From Myxocyprinus asiaticus (lineage: Eukaryota > Chordata > Actinopteri > Cypriniformes > Catostomidae), in NCBI RefSeq assembly GCF_019703515.2, contig NC_059358.1, forward strand, positions 44,526,594 to 44,590,593: DNA of 64,000 nucleotides, read 5' to 3'. The notes below the pieces were generated by a model. The model was not told the origin of the DNA. It saw only the letters and a program-made list of their open reading frames with translations, and searched no databases. How positions within the stretch are numbered: the stretch's first letter is position 1; each line of letters starts with the position of its first letter. The position numbers and the translations under genes are program-made. Shown piece after piece: positions 22,305 through 33,756 of the stretch.

Positions 22305-24138
22305 ATGCATTTGCCAGACAAGATTTGGCCCGTCTGTGGATGCCAGACTATAAGCAGTATACAGTATTAAATCACAGAGCCAGTTTGACTTTTGAAAGTT
22401 CATCATAATGTTGTTTTCCTCTATTGATTGAAGTTGCTTAGAGCAGCCTGCTCAAAAGCCATCAGAAGTCTGAACACGCAACGAAAAAATCAACAAAAGT
22501 TACATTGGCTTACTTGCAGTTACACAGAGCAAGATTCTGAATAGAAAGTGTGCACATTTTTACATCTAATGAAGTCTGACAAAACCATAATTCATGTTGT
22601 CAACATAATTCACCATTATCAAATAACCCATCTCCAATTGTATAAGTCATCATCATCCGAGAGAGATGTCAGGGTGTCGCGATAATAAACTTAATTCTGC
22701 TCTCTTGTTTTTGGATCAAAACGTCCACTCACTGACTTGAATGGGAATAGATTGCCATCTGATTGCTTAAATAAAACATGAAGGATCTAATGAACATATT
22801 CAGGCTGTGGCATATAACTGCAATGCATGGCAGCAAGCATTGATTAAACCTCCCCTGTTTGGCATTTGGATAATGAACAAACACGATAGAGAAATGGCAA
22901 CTATTAACCTTTTCCCCTCATTTTCCCCACTACTATTGAAATAGTCCTGTTTTGATTCCCCTTATGAAAATCACTACATTGGGACAGCAAGCATTTTTTT
23001 CTTTGATGTGTATATTATTATTATTTTAATTACAAAAGTTTTTCCAACTCTTTAGTGCTCAAATGGATAAATAAAAACTATGGGCTGAATTCACAATTGT
23101 GCCTCTTTTGTGTGCTGTGTTTTAGTGTAAAAACCTGCATCTGATCCTCTTCGAACGGTAATTGTTTTACATGGGGAAATGAGGCAACTCCAGCATTTAT
23201 AGGGGCTAGTTAGTTTTTTTGTTTGTTGTTTTATTATTTATTTATTTTTTTTATTTTTTTGCCATCCGAATCTGAAATGTGTTTCTCACCTGCGAGAAAT
23301 TTCCAGCCCGAATTTTCCCCCGTTTTTTGACAAACACCAAGGTCATGTGGAAATTTAATTCCCACCCGAATACGCATCTCTCAGTTCAAAAGTAGGAATT
23401 AATCCAAAAGCCATTTTTTAAAAATATTTTGACCACTGCCAAGTGCCATATAACTGCTATTTGACACGTTGCGCTGCGTGGTGATGTGCATGTGTGTATT
23501 TATATGGAGGGTTGTATCAAAGAAATGTTAAATAAACTTTAAATAAATACAAGTTGTCACCGTTTTACCAGCACGAGTGGGAGCTCTTAACAAAAAAGAA
23601 AAAAGAAAGCCAAATTGAGTAAACTTTAGAAATGAGCCATTATTATGGCACAAACCGGTACAGTACAACCGGTACGTATTTTAATATGTAAATGTATATA
23701 CATTTATATATAAAAATTTGGGCTTGCACAACTGCTCATTTCTACTTGTCGCCCAGAAACAGTGGGTCAGAAACAGTGGGTTAACTTAAGTAAATGACTA
23801 TGTAAATGAGGTTGCGTTAACTTTTTGCCACATTTTAAAAACATTGACAGATAACTCCAAATCCATAGCATGTCAATTTTCAATATAATCATCTTTACAG
23901 TGGTATACAGTATGTGCGGCTTCCCCTTAATAGTTTCGCCGTTCATCCGGAGAGGGGAGTCTTCATCTCATGGGAGCGAGAGCTGCCTACAGTATAAGAG
24001 CTGCCAGTTTGCAAGAATAGCTGCCGGTACTGTAATATAATTTCCACATCATCGCAGGTACAGCATACCAGTGGGTACTGGCCCTCTTCGAGCAATGCTG
24101 AACACTGTAGATGTCCACAGTGCTTTGCAGCTTGGTTT
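22305..24138. other. No gene recognised
   Basis: A/T-rich, with a T/ATTT-rich stretch near 23214-23262. No repeat boundary or coding region could be supported. Confidence 0.5.
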
Positions 24139-24265
24139 AGTCAAGTCATTTTTATTTGTATAGCACTTTTCACAACACACATCGTTTCAAAGCAACTTTA
24201 CAGAAAATTATGCTGTAACAGAAAATATAGCTGTAATGTCTTAAAATCATCATTGTGCGGTTTGA
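24139..24265 (+). repeat. Dispersed repeat family A, copy 2
   Basis: Matches 406-525 in the same orientation, from AAGTCAT.TTTATTTGTATAG through GAAAATTATGCTGTAAC to CATTGTGCGGTT. Differences are scattered substitutions. Confidence 0.6.
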
Positions 24266-25539
24266 TGAAAAACATGATTGCAGATTATGGTGCACTCAGT
24301 AATTTTATCCCATTAAAAAAGTTTTACTCCTAAAGAAATGAATTGCAATTTTGAAACGTGTATGAAATCATGACCGCTCACATGAGATGATTTTATTCTA
24401 CATGTGGCAGTGCCGCCCTCATGGGGGCTGCCATTTTAGAATCACATGACCAGCTGAATACTACTCGATAATTTCAGTAACCGTCTTTTTATTGGACACT
24501 TTCACTCTTGGATTAAATGAATCATTGCTGATTGTGAATAGTGAATTTCTGGAATGGCATCTGTACCTGAAAACTATTGATTTTATATGATGCTGCATCC
24601 AAGCCGCTAGGTGTCACTGTAAGTCTAAAATGACTCAAAGAAAAACTTACTGAGTGCACCTTTAAAAAATATATTTGTCTTTAGACCACCAGTGAGCAAG
24701 CCGAAGTCACATTTGTGTGATTCCAAATAAATTTGCATATATTTTAAAATGTAATTGCATGCAAATACACAGGACAGAGTTTGTATACTTTTCCAGGTTT
24801 GTAGGATTACAGCACTCACTTGTTACCCATGAATGAATTGTCATCCGAACACATGAGTTTTATCACAGAGGAGCCATGCATATTTTCTTTCACAGACATC
24901 ACCCTAAGAAATGATTACCGTCCAAATAGTACTATATTCATTATCCGCCCACAACCTGGTTTAACCTGGCGCTAAATAGGTTGAAATAGTGCTGCACCAT
25001 TTTTTTATTTTTTTTTTTGGGCATTCTTTTTAGGGCAAACACACCCTCTTTCTGTGTAAACTAGGCTTATTCTAGATTATTCACAAAACTCTGTGCTATT
25101 TGCCTGATGCAATTAACATGACACTATTGCCTCCCATGCAACACAGACGGAAAACAGAATTTTATATATTAAAAAAAAAAAACAACAAAAAAAATGATAT
25201 TTGTGTAAAGTTTTTTCAACAATCATGGCAGAGCAAATCACCAAATTATGGATCCAGATGTGTGGTGTACCATAACCAAGCACTCAAAATGACTCACAAG
25301 ATCAGGAATTGCACAGTGCAAGCTGCGTTCAGCACTAATTTTGTGGGCATGTTTGCACTGTTACCTGAGAAGTCCTAGAATTAAAACAATGTCAAAACAA
25401 TGCAGATAGCACGGGCCAACTAAAGGCACTTTTACTAGTGTGCGCAGTTAATTTGTAGCAAATTTCTTCCTTTCAGTTCACGTATGTTTACCTTCTCCTG
25501 TTATGCAACTTATAGTGTGTTGTATCAGCAGTGTCAGAG
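24266..25539. other. No gene recognised
   Basis: The frame 25100-25378 (92 codons) crosses an A-rich run and has no recognisable domain. Nothing else is supported. Confidence 0.5.
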
Positions 25540-25901
25540 ACACAGGTTCTCATCCCACTTTGAAACCCAAAGTGATCATGTTTGCATATTCAGTGACAAG
25601 CAGGTTCCATTTTTCCTCTAAAATGACATTTTTACTCCACTGACGGTTAGGTTTAGGGTTGGGGTTTGGGGTAGAGTTAAAAAAATATGCATTCCTCTTC
25701 AATGAATTACATAATTTACAACTAAAAACACCTCACTTTACAACTTGCTTTTGGCTCATTTCACCCAGAAACGAGCTCATCACATGTACGCTTGCATTCA
25801 GAAACTCTTCCCGCTTTAGCTACTTTGAGCAGTAGTTCAAGACCAAGTTTTGCTGAAGAACTGTCAACCAACTGTTGCCAAATTCACTGTGAGATCAGTC
25901 T
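25540..25901 (+). repeat. Dispersed repeat family C, copy 2
   Basis: Collinear with 11797-12195. It preserves the GGTTGGGGTTTGGGG core and the 'CTTCCCGCTT.AGC.A.TT' block; small insertions and deletions separate the copies. Confidence 0.75.
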
Positions 25902-27107
25902 GTTTGTTCGGCATCAAAGTTGGGAAGGATTTAAATGTATAATAAAGGACAAATAGCATTTGTGTTTGGTTTGCTTTCAGATTTTTTCTAAATCGACACA
26001 TTTTTTTCACAATATTCACTCTACAGGAGGCTATGAGTTTGTTTGTCTTTTATAGTGTTTTTCTCTTGGTGCAGATGCCCATCTCAGTGGTAGGTAAAGT
26101 CTGCTCAGGATGGTGTTTGGCAGTCTTTCTGTCCCTGTAAATGTATCAGTGCCTATGAAAAGATTCCAGTCTTTGTAATTCAGTCTTTGAGGATTTCATC
26201 ATTTTCCTCCCTTCTGTAACTTTTACTCAATTTTTGCATGCCCTGTTGAAAAAACCGCAAGAGCCAGTAACCAGCATACACTACATGGTCAAATGTATGC
26301 ATACACTTGGACACCACACTCTTATGTGCTTGTTTTATTTTATAGGCTTTGAGGAGGCCAGTCAAGATCTTCCACACTGACCTCAGCAAATCATTTGAGT
26401 GGTGATTTCCTCTGGCAGCGCCACGCTGACAGTCGCTGTGATATTTGATACGCCCCTTTCTGACAAAATGTTTTGTCTTAGATGATTGTATGCCTATTAG
26501 CTTCAATTGATGCACCTATTACTAATGGTTGTAGCTGAAATACCCATCCATCAATTTCCTATACCTGCTTTTACGATGTAGGGTCGCAGAGATTGCTGAA
26601 GCCTTTCCCAGCTACCTTGGGCAAAAGCTGGAATGCTGGTCTTTTCAGCTAGGGACTGGATGATGTTTTTTTTTGGTTGTGAAAAAGTCTATCTTGCAGT
26701 ACTGTATGATCCGGCTTCATACCAAAACACTGAGAGTAAAGCTTCCGACATCATCACTAGTCTCTGTACCATGAAGTTGCTAGTGTGCATTACCATTGTT
26801 GTCACTCTAACATTATTGGTGGACTGCACAACTCACCATAGCTTTAGATGAGATATACTGCCAGTAAAACCAAGATATCATTCTAATTTGACAAGTAATC
26901 AGTTTTACAGGCACCAAAAATGAATATTCTGCAAGTGAGAGTGTTTAATATAACATGCAGAAGTGCTTATTGCATCATATCATTAACAAGACAAACAATC
27001 TATCAATATAGGAATCAAATTCGCTCAGAATGCTGACAGTTACTGACATGGTTTTCCTCGCATAATTGTTCATGCATGTGGTTACAGACATATGATATAG
27101 AATGTCT
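25902..27107. other. No gene recognised
   Basis: The minus-strand frame 26180-26515 (111 codons) and the plus-strand frame 26633-26851 were examined. Neither shows a familiar domain or splice context. Confidence 0.45.
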
Positions 27108-27408
27108 TGGTTACTGATGTAACCTCTGTTCCCTGATGTAGTGACACTAGGGGTTCGATCTTGAGTGCCCCAATCACCTTTGCTTAAAATAGAAAAGGCC
27201 AATGAGAATTGGAGAGTGGAATTTGCATGCCACTCTCCGCCCCCGGACATACGGGTATAAAAAGAGATGGCATGCACCACTCATTCAGATTTATGATGAG
27301 GAGCCGATAGAGAGTCCCGGCCATGTCAGCGGCTGGTTCAGCGCTGCGGCAGGAGGGACACAACGTTTTGTTCCCTCCATCAGGGATCAGAGGTTACATC
27401 AGTAACCA
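27108..27408. repeat. Inverted repeats of the DIRS-like terminus
   Basis: CTTGGTTACTGATGTAACCT at 27108 (32-base arm to 27139) is the reverse complement of 27377-27408 with one mismatch by eye. The 237-base spacer contains a TATAAAA-like sequence at about 27257, reading plus. A similarly built pair lies at 44111 and 46400 around the solo LTR. Inverted terminal repeats fit the DIRS replication model; the spacer may include part of the internal complementary region. Confidence 0.65.
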
Positions 27409-28111
27409 AGATGTTCCCTGTCTGTCACTCACTCGACGTTGTGTCGATGTAGTGACACTAGGGGTTCCTATAGGAAATGCTGCAGGCACTGAACCATGTC
27501 ACGAGGTACGGAAGAGTGGACACGGGCAAGCTGCTGCGTGCCTCGCAGCGAGCGTTCAACCACGTCATGACCTTCAAGCGAGTTAGGTAAGGCGTCTCCC
27601 TAGTCCCGTTAATGGGGGAGGAGGCACTTACCCAAGTAGGCTACTGGCGGTGCCTTTCCTGATTTGCTGTTAAGCAATTTCCCGCTGAGCACTTTCTAGA
27701 ATAGCGCTGGGAAGTGCTCTTCCCTCTCCAGGAAGGAGAGCACTACAGAGACCACATCCTACCAGAGGTTAACATGTGGAGAATTCCTCACATGGACTTA
27801 CCAACGGGAAAGTTCACATATGGAATGATACCACCGGAGGACCCTATCTACAGAGAGGGTACGCAGCCACAGTGGCTGAGTCAGAGAATGCTCTGGCGAG
27901 GGGAAACACAGGGTTCACCTAAGGGAAAACCGAACAGTGGAAACTCATCATATGGGATTACCAAGGGGGAATCACCATGCATGAAGCACTGAGCCCAAGC
28001 ACAAGGGCTCACCTGAAAAGGGGCATACCACGAGTACTGGGCCTGGTGTCAATACTCCTCCACCGAGTTCGTCACCGAACAGTGCTTAAGAATTAAAGAT
28101 GCATCTGGGGT

Positions 28112-28872
28112 TCACCGGATACGGGGAACTGTTGTGGATAAAAAGGTGCACATTATCACTTTTGAAAAAGGGGAAAGGTGCAAACACCCAACCGGCCGCC
28201 CGGTCTGTCTGCTGTTACCATGTAACACTCGGATTGAAACCGGGTCTATGCATAGGTTATAAAACCTCGCAAGGTATTGGGTGTAGCCCAACACGCAGCT
28301 CTGCATATGAATGCTAGAGAGGTTCCCCATGCCAGTGTCCAGGAGGATGCAACACCTCTAGTGGAGTGCGCCTGGACTCCCAAGGGGCATGGCAAATCCT
28401 GAGATTGCTATGCAAGAGAAATGGCATCCACAATCCAATGGGCTAGCCTCTGCTTGGAGACAGCTTTCCCCTTCTGCTGTCCTCCAAAACAGACAAAAAG
28501 CTGCTCTGAGCCTCTAATGCTCTGTGTGCGGTCCAGATAGATTGGCAGGGCATGAACTGGACAGAGCAACGACAAGGCCGGGTCTTCCTCCTCTGAAGGG
28601 AGCACTTGCAGGTTCACCACCTGGTCCCAAAAAGGAGTGGTGGGAACTTTGGGCATGTAATCAGGCCGGGGTCTCAAGATTACATGAGAATGTGCCGGCT
28701 CGAACTCCAGGCATTCGCTGGTAACAGAGAGCGCCTGCAGGTCCTCCACCCTCTTGATGGAAGTGAGCCCCACCATCTCCGCAAGGTTGAGCCACAGGTG
28801 CCATTCTTGGACCATGAGTGGACATTGTCCGGCCCAGGGCGCGCACCGTGACTTTCGTCGCTTGTAAGGCAA
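28112..28872 (-). pseudogene. Tyrosine recombinase remnant of the DIRS-like element
   Basis: The enzyme class inserts circular DIRS DNA by Tyr-mediated strand exchange. Motifs are visible in three frames. 'LTSIKRVEDLQALS' (in the frame 28408-28872) holds the first catalytic Arg. 'AHSTRGVASSW' around 28344-28366 is the His-x-x-Arg box. 'ARFYNLCIDP' in the frame 28112-28330 holds the nucleophile Tyr. The chain therefore crosses two frameshifts: one after '..DAISLA' at 28408 and one between the HxxR box and the Tyr segment. The upstream part of this open frame (28872-28775) reads gag-derived sequence, marking a deletion junction. Inactive as it stands. Confidence 0.75.
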
Positions 28873-29916
28873 GGTTGGTCGCAGTATGCAGTTCCTGCAT
28901 CAGCCCTGGGTCAGTTCTAACCTTGTGCAGATCTTTCAGCACCTTGTCCTGGTGGACCTGCAGGCTGGCCATGGCATGCAGGGCGGAAGCGGCTTGACCC
29001 GTGGCCTTGTAAGCCTTCGTCATTAATGAGGAAGAGAACTTACAGGCCTTGGAAGGGAGCCTTGGTCGGTTGCGTCAGGTGGCTGCACCCTGCAGGCATA
29101 AATGCACAGCTACGGCGTAATTACCTGGGGGAGCTCGACATATCCCTTAGCCGCTCTGCCGTCGAGGGTAGTTAGGATGGACGAGCCCGCGAAGCGTGTA
29201 CCGGCAGAAAAAGGTGCCTTCCATGACTTCATTATCTCCTCGTGCACTTCCGGGAAGAAAGGCACTGGGGCAGAGCGCTCTGAGCCCAGAAACCAATCAT
29301 CCAGCTGCAAAAAACACACAGGGCAGGGTGGAGGGTTCCACTTCAGCCCAATGTTCGCAGCCGCCCGGGTAAGCACGGCTCCCATCTCAGCATCCGCCTC
29401 ATCTTGTGCTCTACCACCTGTGAGCGGGAGCTCAGAAGATTCGTCCGCTTCTGACAGCAGAAGCCCACCATCCGATACTGCAACCGAGAGCTCAACTGCC
29501 CTGAGGTGGACCGCCTGTATCACTCGACAGCTCTTCCAGATAGAATGAGTGTGCTGGGGGATGGGAGGTCCGTGGGGGTTGAGCCAGCGAAAACACTCCC
29601 ATATCCACATCCAGATTGCCCGCGGTTCTTGCCGACCCGGCCGGCTGAGCATCAGCCCAGGACGGAGCGGGCTGGGGAGCAGCCACGGTGGCTCATTGCT
29701 TCATGAAGAAGGACGTGAGCCACGACCGCAACGTTATGATGGGCACTTTCTCGCAATGAGAACATAACCCTTCCACGAAAGCTGCCTCGGCATGCTGGTG
29801 CCCCAAGCACTCGAGACAGATTTCATGACTGTCCGGAGGGGAGAGATAACGGCCACAACCAGTAGATCAACCACCTTCTCACCCATTGGTAGTTGCTCCC
29901 GAATGTCGCTCATCAT
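28775..29916 (-). pseudogene. Gag-like remnant of the DIRS-like element
   Basis: Three successive minus-strand frames carry it. 29916-29734 is the N-terminal piece. 29652-29110 is the longest (180 codons), with a Pro/Glu/Asp-rich middle ('SEADESSELPL') and 'ILTTLDGRAAKGYVELPQV'. 29023-28775 reads 'MTKAYKATGQAASALHAMAS' and 'LHTATNLALQATKVTVRAL'. The last piece is a helical Ala-rich segment typical of the C-terminal half of DIRS gag. Near 28830 a frame change follows 'ALGRTMST', and the next gag-like words 'HLWLNLAEM' are in the recombinase frame. Role: particle protein of the retroelement. The plus-strand frames here (29102-29548 and others) are shadows. Confidence 0.65.
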
Positions 29917-29935
29917 TTGAATGAAGCTAAACTTT

Positions 29936-30449
29936 TCTCAACTTTGTCATGTTGCTCAACATGCCCACATCTTGTCAGCAACACTGTCACTGTTGCTCAT
30001 GTTGCCGGAAGTCATTCCTCTCTGATTAAAAATGAATGAGATTGTGGGCCCTATTTTAAGAGTGCTAAGCGCAACACTATGTGTTATGTCAAAAGTGAAA
30101 AGTCAGTGGCTGTTGCCATGAAGTTTTGGTATTTTCATGCAAGCATGTGCTGTCTAGGCACATTGCCCATGCGAAATTGCATGGGCAAAGTGCTAATGGG
30201 CTGGGGAATGTGCAATTTAATTCTGAGGCAGAGTATGTTGTTGGGGTTTATGATTTAATTATACACTTTACGTTGAGGTTATATACGTTAACACACGCCC
30301 ATGTATTTCATTCCAAATTAGGCTTCAAGTAATAATAATGAATATTTTTTTCATGCATTTGTTCATCTTGGAATTCTTGGTTTATGTTAATTTGTACATA
30401 CAGTATTGTTCATTGTTAGTTCATGTTAGTTCTTGATGTTATACTACTA
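29936..30449. other. No gene recognised
   Basis: A/T content rises again sharply after the DIRS-like element. No coding frame or boundary is supported. Confidence 0.5.
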
Positions 30450-30840
30450 ATTACTAATTTTAATATATATTTTTTCTCCCTTTTTCTCCCCAATTTGGAA
30501 TGCCCAATTCCAAATGCTCTCTAAGTCCTTGTGGTGGCATAGTGACTCAATCCGGGTGGTGGAGAACGAATCTCAGATGCCTCTGTGTCTGAGACGTCAA
30601 TCCACGCATCTTATCACATGGCTTGTTGAGCGCGTTACCGCAGAGACATAGCACGTGTGGAGGCCCATGCTATTCTCTGCGGCATCCACGCACAACTCAC
30701 CACGCACCCCACCGAGAGCGAGAACCACATTATAGTGACCACGAGGAGGTTACCCCATGTGACTCTACCCTCCCTAGCAACCGGGCCAATTTGGTTGCTT
30801 AGAAGACCTGGCTGGAGACCTATTACTCATTTTTTAATAT
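30450..30840 (-). repeat. tRNA-SINE, 5'-truncated, minus strand, with probable target duplication
   Basis: The SINE body is about 30471-30819. The T-rich left end is the complement of the A tail. The right end stops at 'GACCTGGCTGGAG', so the tRNA-like head is missing. Flanks ATTACTAATTTTAATAT (30450-30466) and ATTACTCATTTTTTAATAT (30822-30840) agree apart from one substitution and two extra T, a plausible old target duplication. Confidence 0.8.
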
Positions 30841-30899
30841 TAAACTGTATTAATGTGTGTAGAAATTGATATACACCATGATTAAAAATGGTGTTGATG

Positions 30900-32137
30900 T
30901 ACACTATATTGCCAGAAGTATTCGCTCACCCATCCAAATAATTTAATTCAGGTGTTCCAATCACTTCCATGGCCACAGGTGTATAAAATGAAGCACCTAG
31001 GCATGCAGACTGCTTCTACAAACATTTGTGAAAGAATGGGCCGCTTTCAGGAGCTCAGTAAATTCCAGCGTGGTACTGTGATAGGATGCCACCTGTGCAA
31101 CAAGTCCAGTCGTGAAATTTCCTCGCTACTAAATATACCACAGTCAACTGTCAGTGGTATTATAACAAAGTGGAAGCGATTGGGAATGACAGCAACTCAG
31201 CCACGAAGTGGTAGGCCACATAAAATGACAGAGCGGGGTGGCGCATAGTGCGCAGAGGTCGCCAACTTTCTGCAGAGTCAATCGCTACAGACCACCAAAG
31301 TTCATGTGGCCTTCAGATTAGCTCAAGAACAGTGCGTAGAGAGCTTCATGGAATGGGTTTCCATGGCCGAGCAGCTGCATCCAAGCCATACATCACCATG
31401 TGCAATACAAAGCGTCGGATGCAGTGGTGTAAAGTACGCCACCACTGGACTCTAGAGCAGTGGAGACGCGTTCTCTGGAGTGACGAGTCACGCTTCTCCA
31501 TCTGGGAATCTGATGGACGAGTCTGGGTTTGGCGGTTGCCAGGAGAACGGTACTTGTCTGACTGCGTTGTGCCAACTGTGAAGTTTGGTGGAGGGGGGAT
31601 TATGGTGTGGGGTTGTTTTTCAGGAGCTGGGCTTGGCCCCTTAGTTCCAGTGAAAGGAACTCTGAATGCTTCAGCATACCAAGATATTTTGGACAATCCA
31701 TGCTCCCAACTTTGTGGGAACAGTTTGGGGATGGCCCCTTCCTGTTCCAACATGACTGCGCACCAGTGCACAAAGCAAGGTCCATAAAGACATGGATGAG
31801 CGAGTTTGGTGTGGAAGAACTTGACTGGCCTGCACAGTGTCCTGACCTCAACCCGATAGAGCACCTTTGGGATGAATTAGAGCGAAGACTGCGAGCCAGG
31901 CCTTCTCGTCCAACATCAGTGTCTGACCTCACAAATGCGCTTCTGGAAGAATGGTCAAAAATTCCCATAAACACACTCCTAAACCTTGTGGAAAGCCTTC
32001 CCAGAAGAGTTGAAGCTGTTATAGCTGCAAAGGGTGGGCCGACGTCATATTAAACACTATGGATTAAGAATGGGATGTCACTTAAGTTCATATGCGTCTA
32101 AAGGCAGATGAGCGAATACTTTTGGCAATATAGTGTA
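30900..32137 (+). mobile_element. Tc1-like transposon A, complete ends
   Basis: The element is 30902-32135 (1,234 bp), flanked by TA. The termini are CACTATATTGCCAGAAGTAT and the inverse ATACTTTTGGCAATATAGTG; the match extends about 28 bases with one difference. It encodes one plus-strand transposase that is frameshifted. The length is usual for a Tc1 element with short inverted repeats. Confidence 0.95.
30988..32053 (+). pseudogene. Tc1-like transposase A, at least two frameshifts
   Basis: The enzyme would bind the terminal repeats and cut and paste the element at TA. Frame 1 (from ATG 30988 to 31248) holds the first DNA-binding part ('REISSLLNIPQSTVSGIITK') and the GRP-like linker 'RSGRPHK'. 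Frame 2 (31248-31787) has the second helix-turn-helix ('[15 protein letters not shown]') and the first catalytic Asp in '[11 protein letters not shown]'. Frame 3 (to 32053) has the second Asp in '[12 protein letters not shown]' and the Glu in 'CPDLNPIEHLWDELERRL'. Breaks lie near 31236-31250 and 31690. Catalytic residues DD34E are all present, so decay is limited to frame. I chose ATG 30988 because it begins the conserved part. Confidence 0.9.
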
Positions 32138-33176
32138 TATACACAAACTTATTATAATGAGTTACCGAAACATTTAATAAAAAACAATCAAATAATACTT
32201 CCATGGATAGACTACCTAAATGTAAATATTATACTGCACTTTCTCAGCTTCCTTCTTTGTTCTCTTTCTTTGGCTCTTGTTGTCTTCACTAGTGATTGAA
32301 ATCTCAGTACAAAAGGAAGAATTTATTTTATTTGTTGCAAATATAACTCCATGTTGCTATAATTCACTGTCATTACAGGGGTTAAATGAACTCAAATATT
32401 GTATTTGTGAGAATGTTTCTTACATCCCTAGCATTAGGATATTTAAAACAGAAAAATGAGTGGATTTTATTTATTCATTATTCTTAATAATGTTATTCTG
32501 TATGACGTGACAACATTTATCTTATTTTCATTTTAAAAAGAGCGCTAGAGTTTTGTTTTTCTTTCTCTTTCTACTGACCAATGATGATTCTAATTCGCAC
32601 CGTAATCACATTTGTTTCAAGCAGTTGACACATTTACCTTATTTGATATTATAACGGTTTCATTCTGTTCTATGTTATTTCAGGTGCTGTATTCAACTCG
32701 TTTTAAACTTCTAACTTTAAAATTATTAACAATTCTGTAATGGTTTAATCATTACTTAATCATTCAGTTTTTTTTTTATTTTGTTTGCTGTGGGACACAA
32801 AATGTGTTTTTAGAATAAGCTGTGGCTCAAAAACATGTCCATAAATTACACCACAAAAGCATCATAAAACATTTTTTCTTTCCTGATTTATTTATAATCC
32901 ACTTCTTCAGAAGCCATTTGATAGTTTGTGACATGCCGATTGTTACATGCCATATTCATTGATGGATTTGTTTGAATGAGATATGACAACCTTCACAGAG
33001 TGGATCAGGTGATTTTCAGCAATTAACAACTTAAATTCTACTTTCTACCTCACACAAAGCTATTGTTTGTTTACCAGAAAGTGCTTAAAATAAAGCACAT
33101 AATTTTTTTAGACTACATTTGTACAGCTTTTTGCCATTTTTCTGAATACATTATTGTTATTAAATGTAAGCTCTCT
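32138..33176. other. No gene recognised
   Basis: A/T-rich; frames of 60-66 codons have no domains. Nothing further is supported. Confidence 0.5.
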
Positions 33177-33660
33177 ACCATTGACCTTTTTTTTTCTTTT
33201 TTTTTTTTGGTTTTCTCCCCTTTTCTCCCCAATTTGGAATGCCCAATTCCCAATGCGCTCTAAGTCCTCGTGGTGGCGTAGTGAATCACCTCAATCCGGG
33301 TGGCTGAGGACGAATCTCAGTTGCCTCTGTGTCTGAGACCGTCAATCCACGCATCTTATCACATGGCCTGTTGAGCACGTTACCAAAGAGACGTAACGCG
33401 TGTGGAGGCCCACGCTATTCTCCACAGCATCCACGCACAACTCACCACATGCCCCACCGAGAGCGAGAACCACACATTATAGTGACCACAAGGAGGTTAC
33501 CCCATGTGACTCTACCCTCCCTAGCAACCGGGCCAATTTGGTTGCTTAGGAGACCTGGCTGGAGTCACTTAGCATGTCCTGGATTCGAACTCGCAGCTGC
33601 AGGGGTGGTAGTCAGTGTCAATACTCGCTGAGCTACCCAGGCCCCACCAGTGACCTTTTT
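33177..33660 (-). repeat. Full-length tRNA-SINE with target duplication, minus strand
   Basis: The SINE body is 33192-33645. ACCATTGACCTTTTT (33177-33191) and ACCAGTGACCTTTTT (33646-33660) flank it with one mismatch. On the minus strand the head reads GGGGCCTGGGTAGCTCAGCG. Box A TAGCTCAGCGAG is at 33635-33624 and box B GTTCGAATC at 33590-33582, spaced as in a tRNA gene. These internal RNA polymerase III promoter elements explain transcription. The body is about 380 bases with an A-rich 3' tail. It is the best reference for the other three copies. Open frames here are not genes. Confidence 0.9.
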
Positions 33661-33717
33661 AGTATTAATTTTATAAGTAATGGTTTGGTTAAGGGATAGA
33701 TGTGGGACTTAGCAGCT

Positions 33718-33720
<3 letters not shown>

Positions 33721-33752
<32 letters not shown>
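33721..33752. repeat. (TA)n tract at the left of transposon B
   Basis: Alternating TA of about 32 bases. A matching tract at 35329-35350 lies on the other side of transposon B, as expected if the element entered a TA array. Confidence 0.9.

Positions 33753-33756
<4 letters not shown>

Larger units (their letters stand above)
27108..29935 (-). mobile_element. DIRS-like tyrosine-recombinase retroelement, internally deleted
   Basis: On the minus strand a gag-like region (about 29916-28775) runs straight into the downstream part of a tyrosine recombinase (about 28775-28112), followed by non-coding sequence and a hairpin-forming terminus at 27108-27408. DIRS elements normally carry gag, then reverse transcriptase/RNase H, methylase-like and tyrosine recombinase reading frames, and integrate without a DDE integrase. 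Here reverse transcriptase and everything up to the recombinase core are absent. Several frameshifts break what remains. The outer 5' terminus near 29935 is not defined. G/C content is visibly higher than in both flanks. Confidence 0.75.

Noticed and set aside
25655..25672. GGTTAGGTTTAGGGTTGGGG as telomere-like repeat
   Set aside because: Irregular and short, and part of dispersed repeat family C; no tandem TTAGGG array.
26180..26515. 111-codon minus-strand frame
   Set aside because: No recognisable domain, no promoter or splice support; chance length for this sequence.
29102..29548. 148-codon plus-strand frame in the DIRS region
   Set aside because: It is the complement of the minus-strand gag-like frame, which carries the recognisable sequence.
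33582..33645. tRNA-like sequence with box A and box B
   Set aside because: It is the head of a SINE with a 380-base body, an A-rich tail and target duplications, not a tRNA gene.
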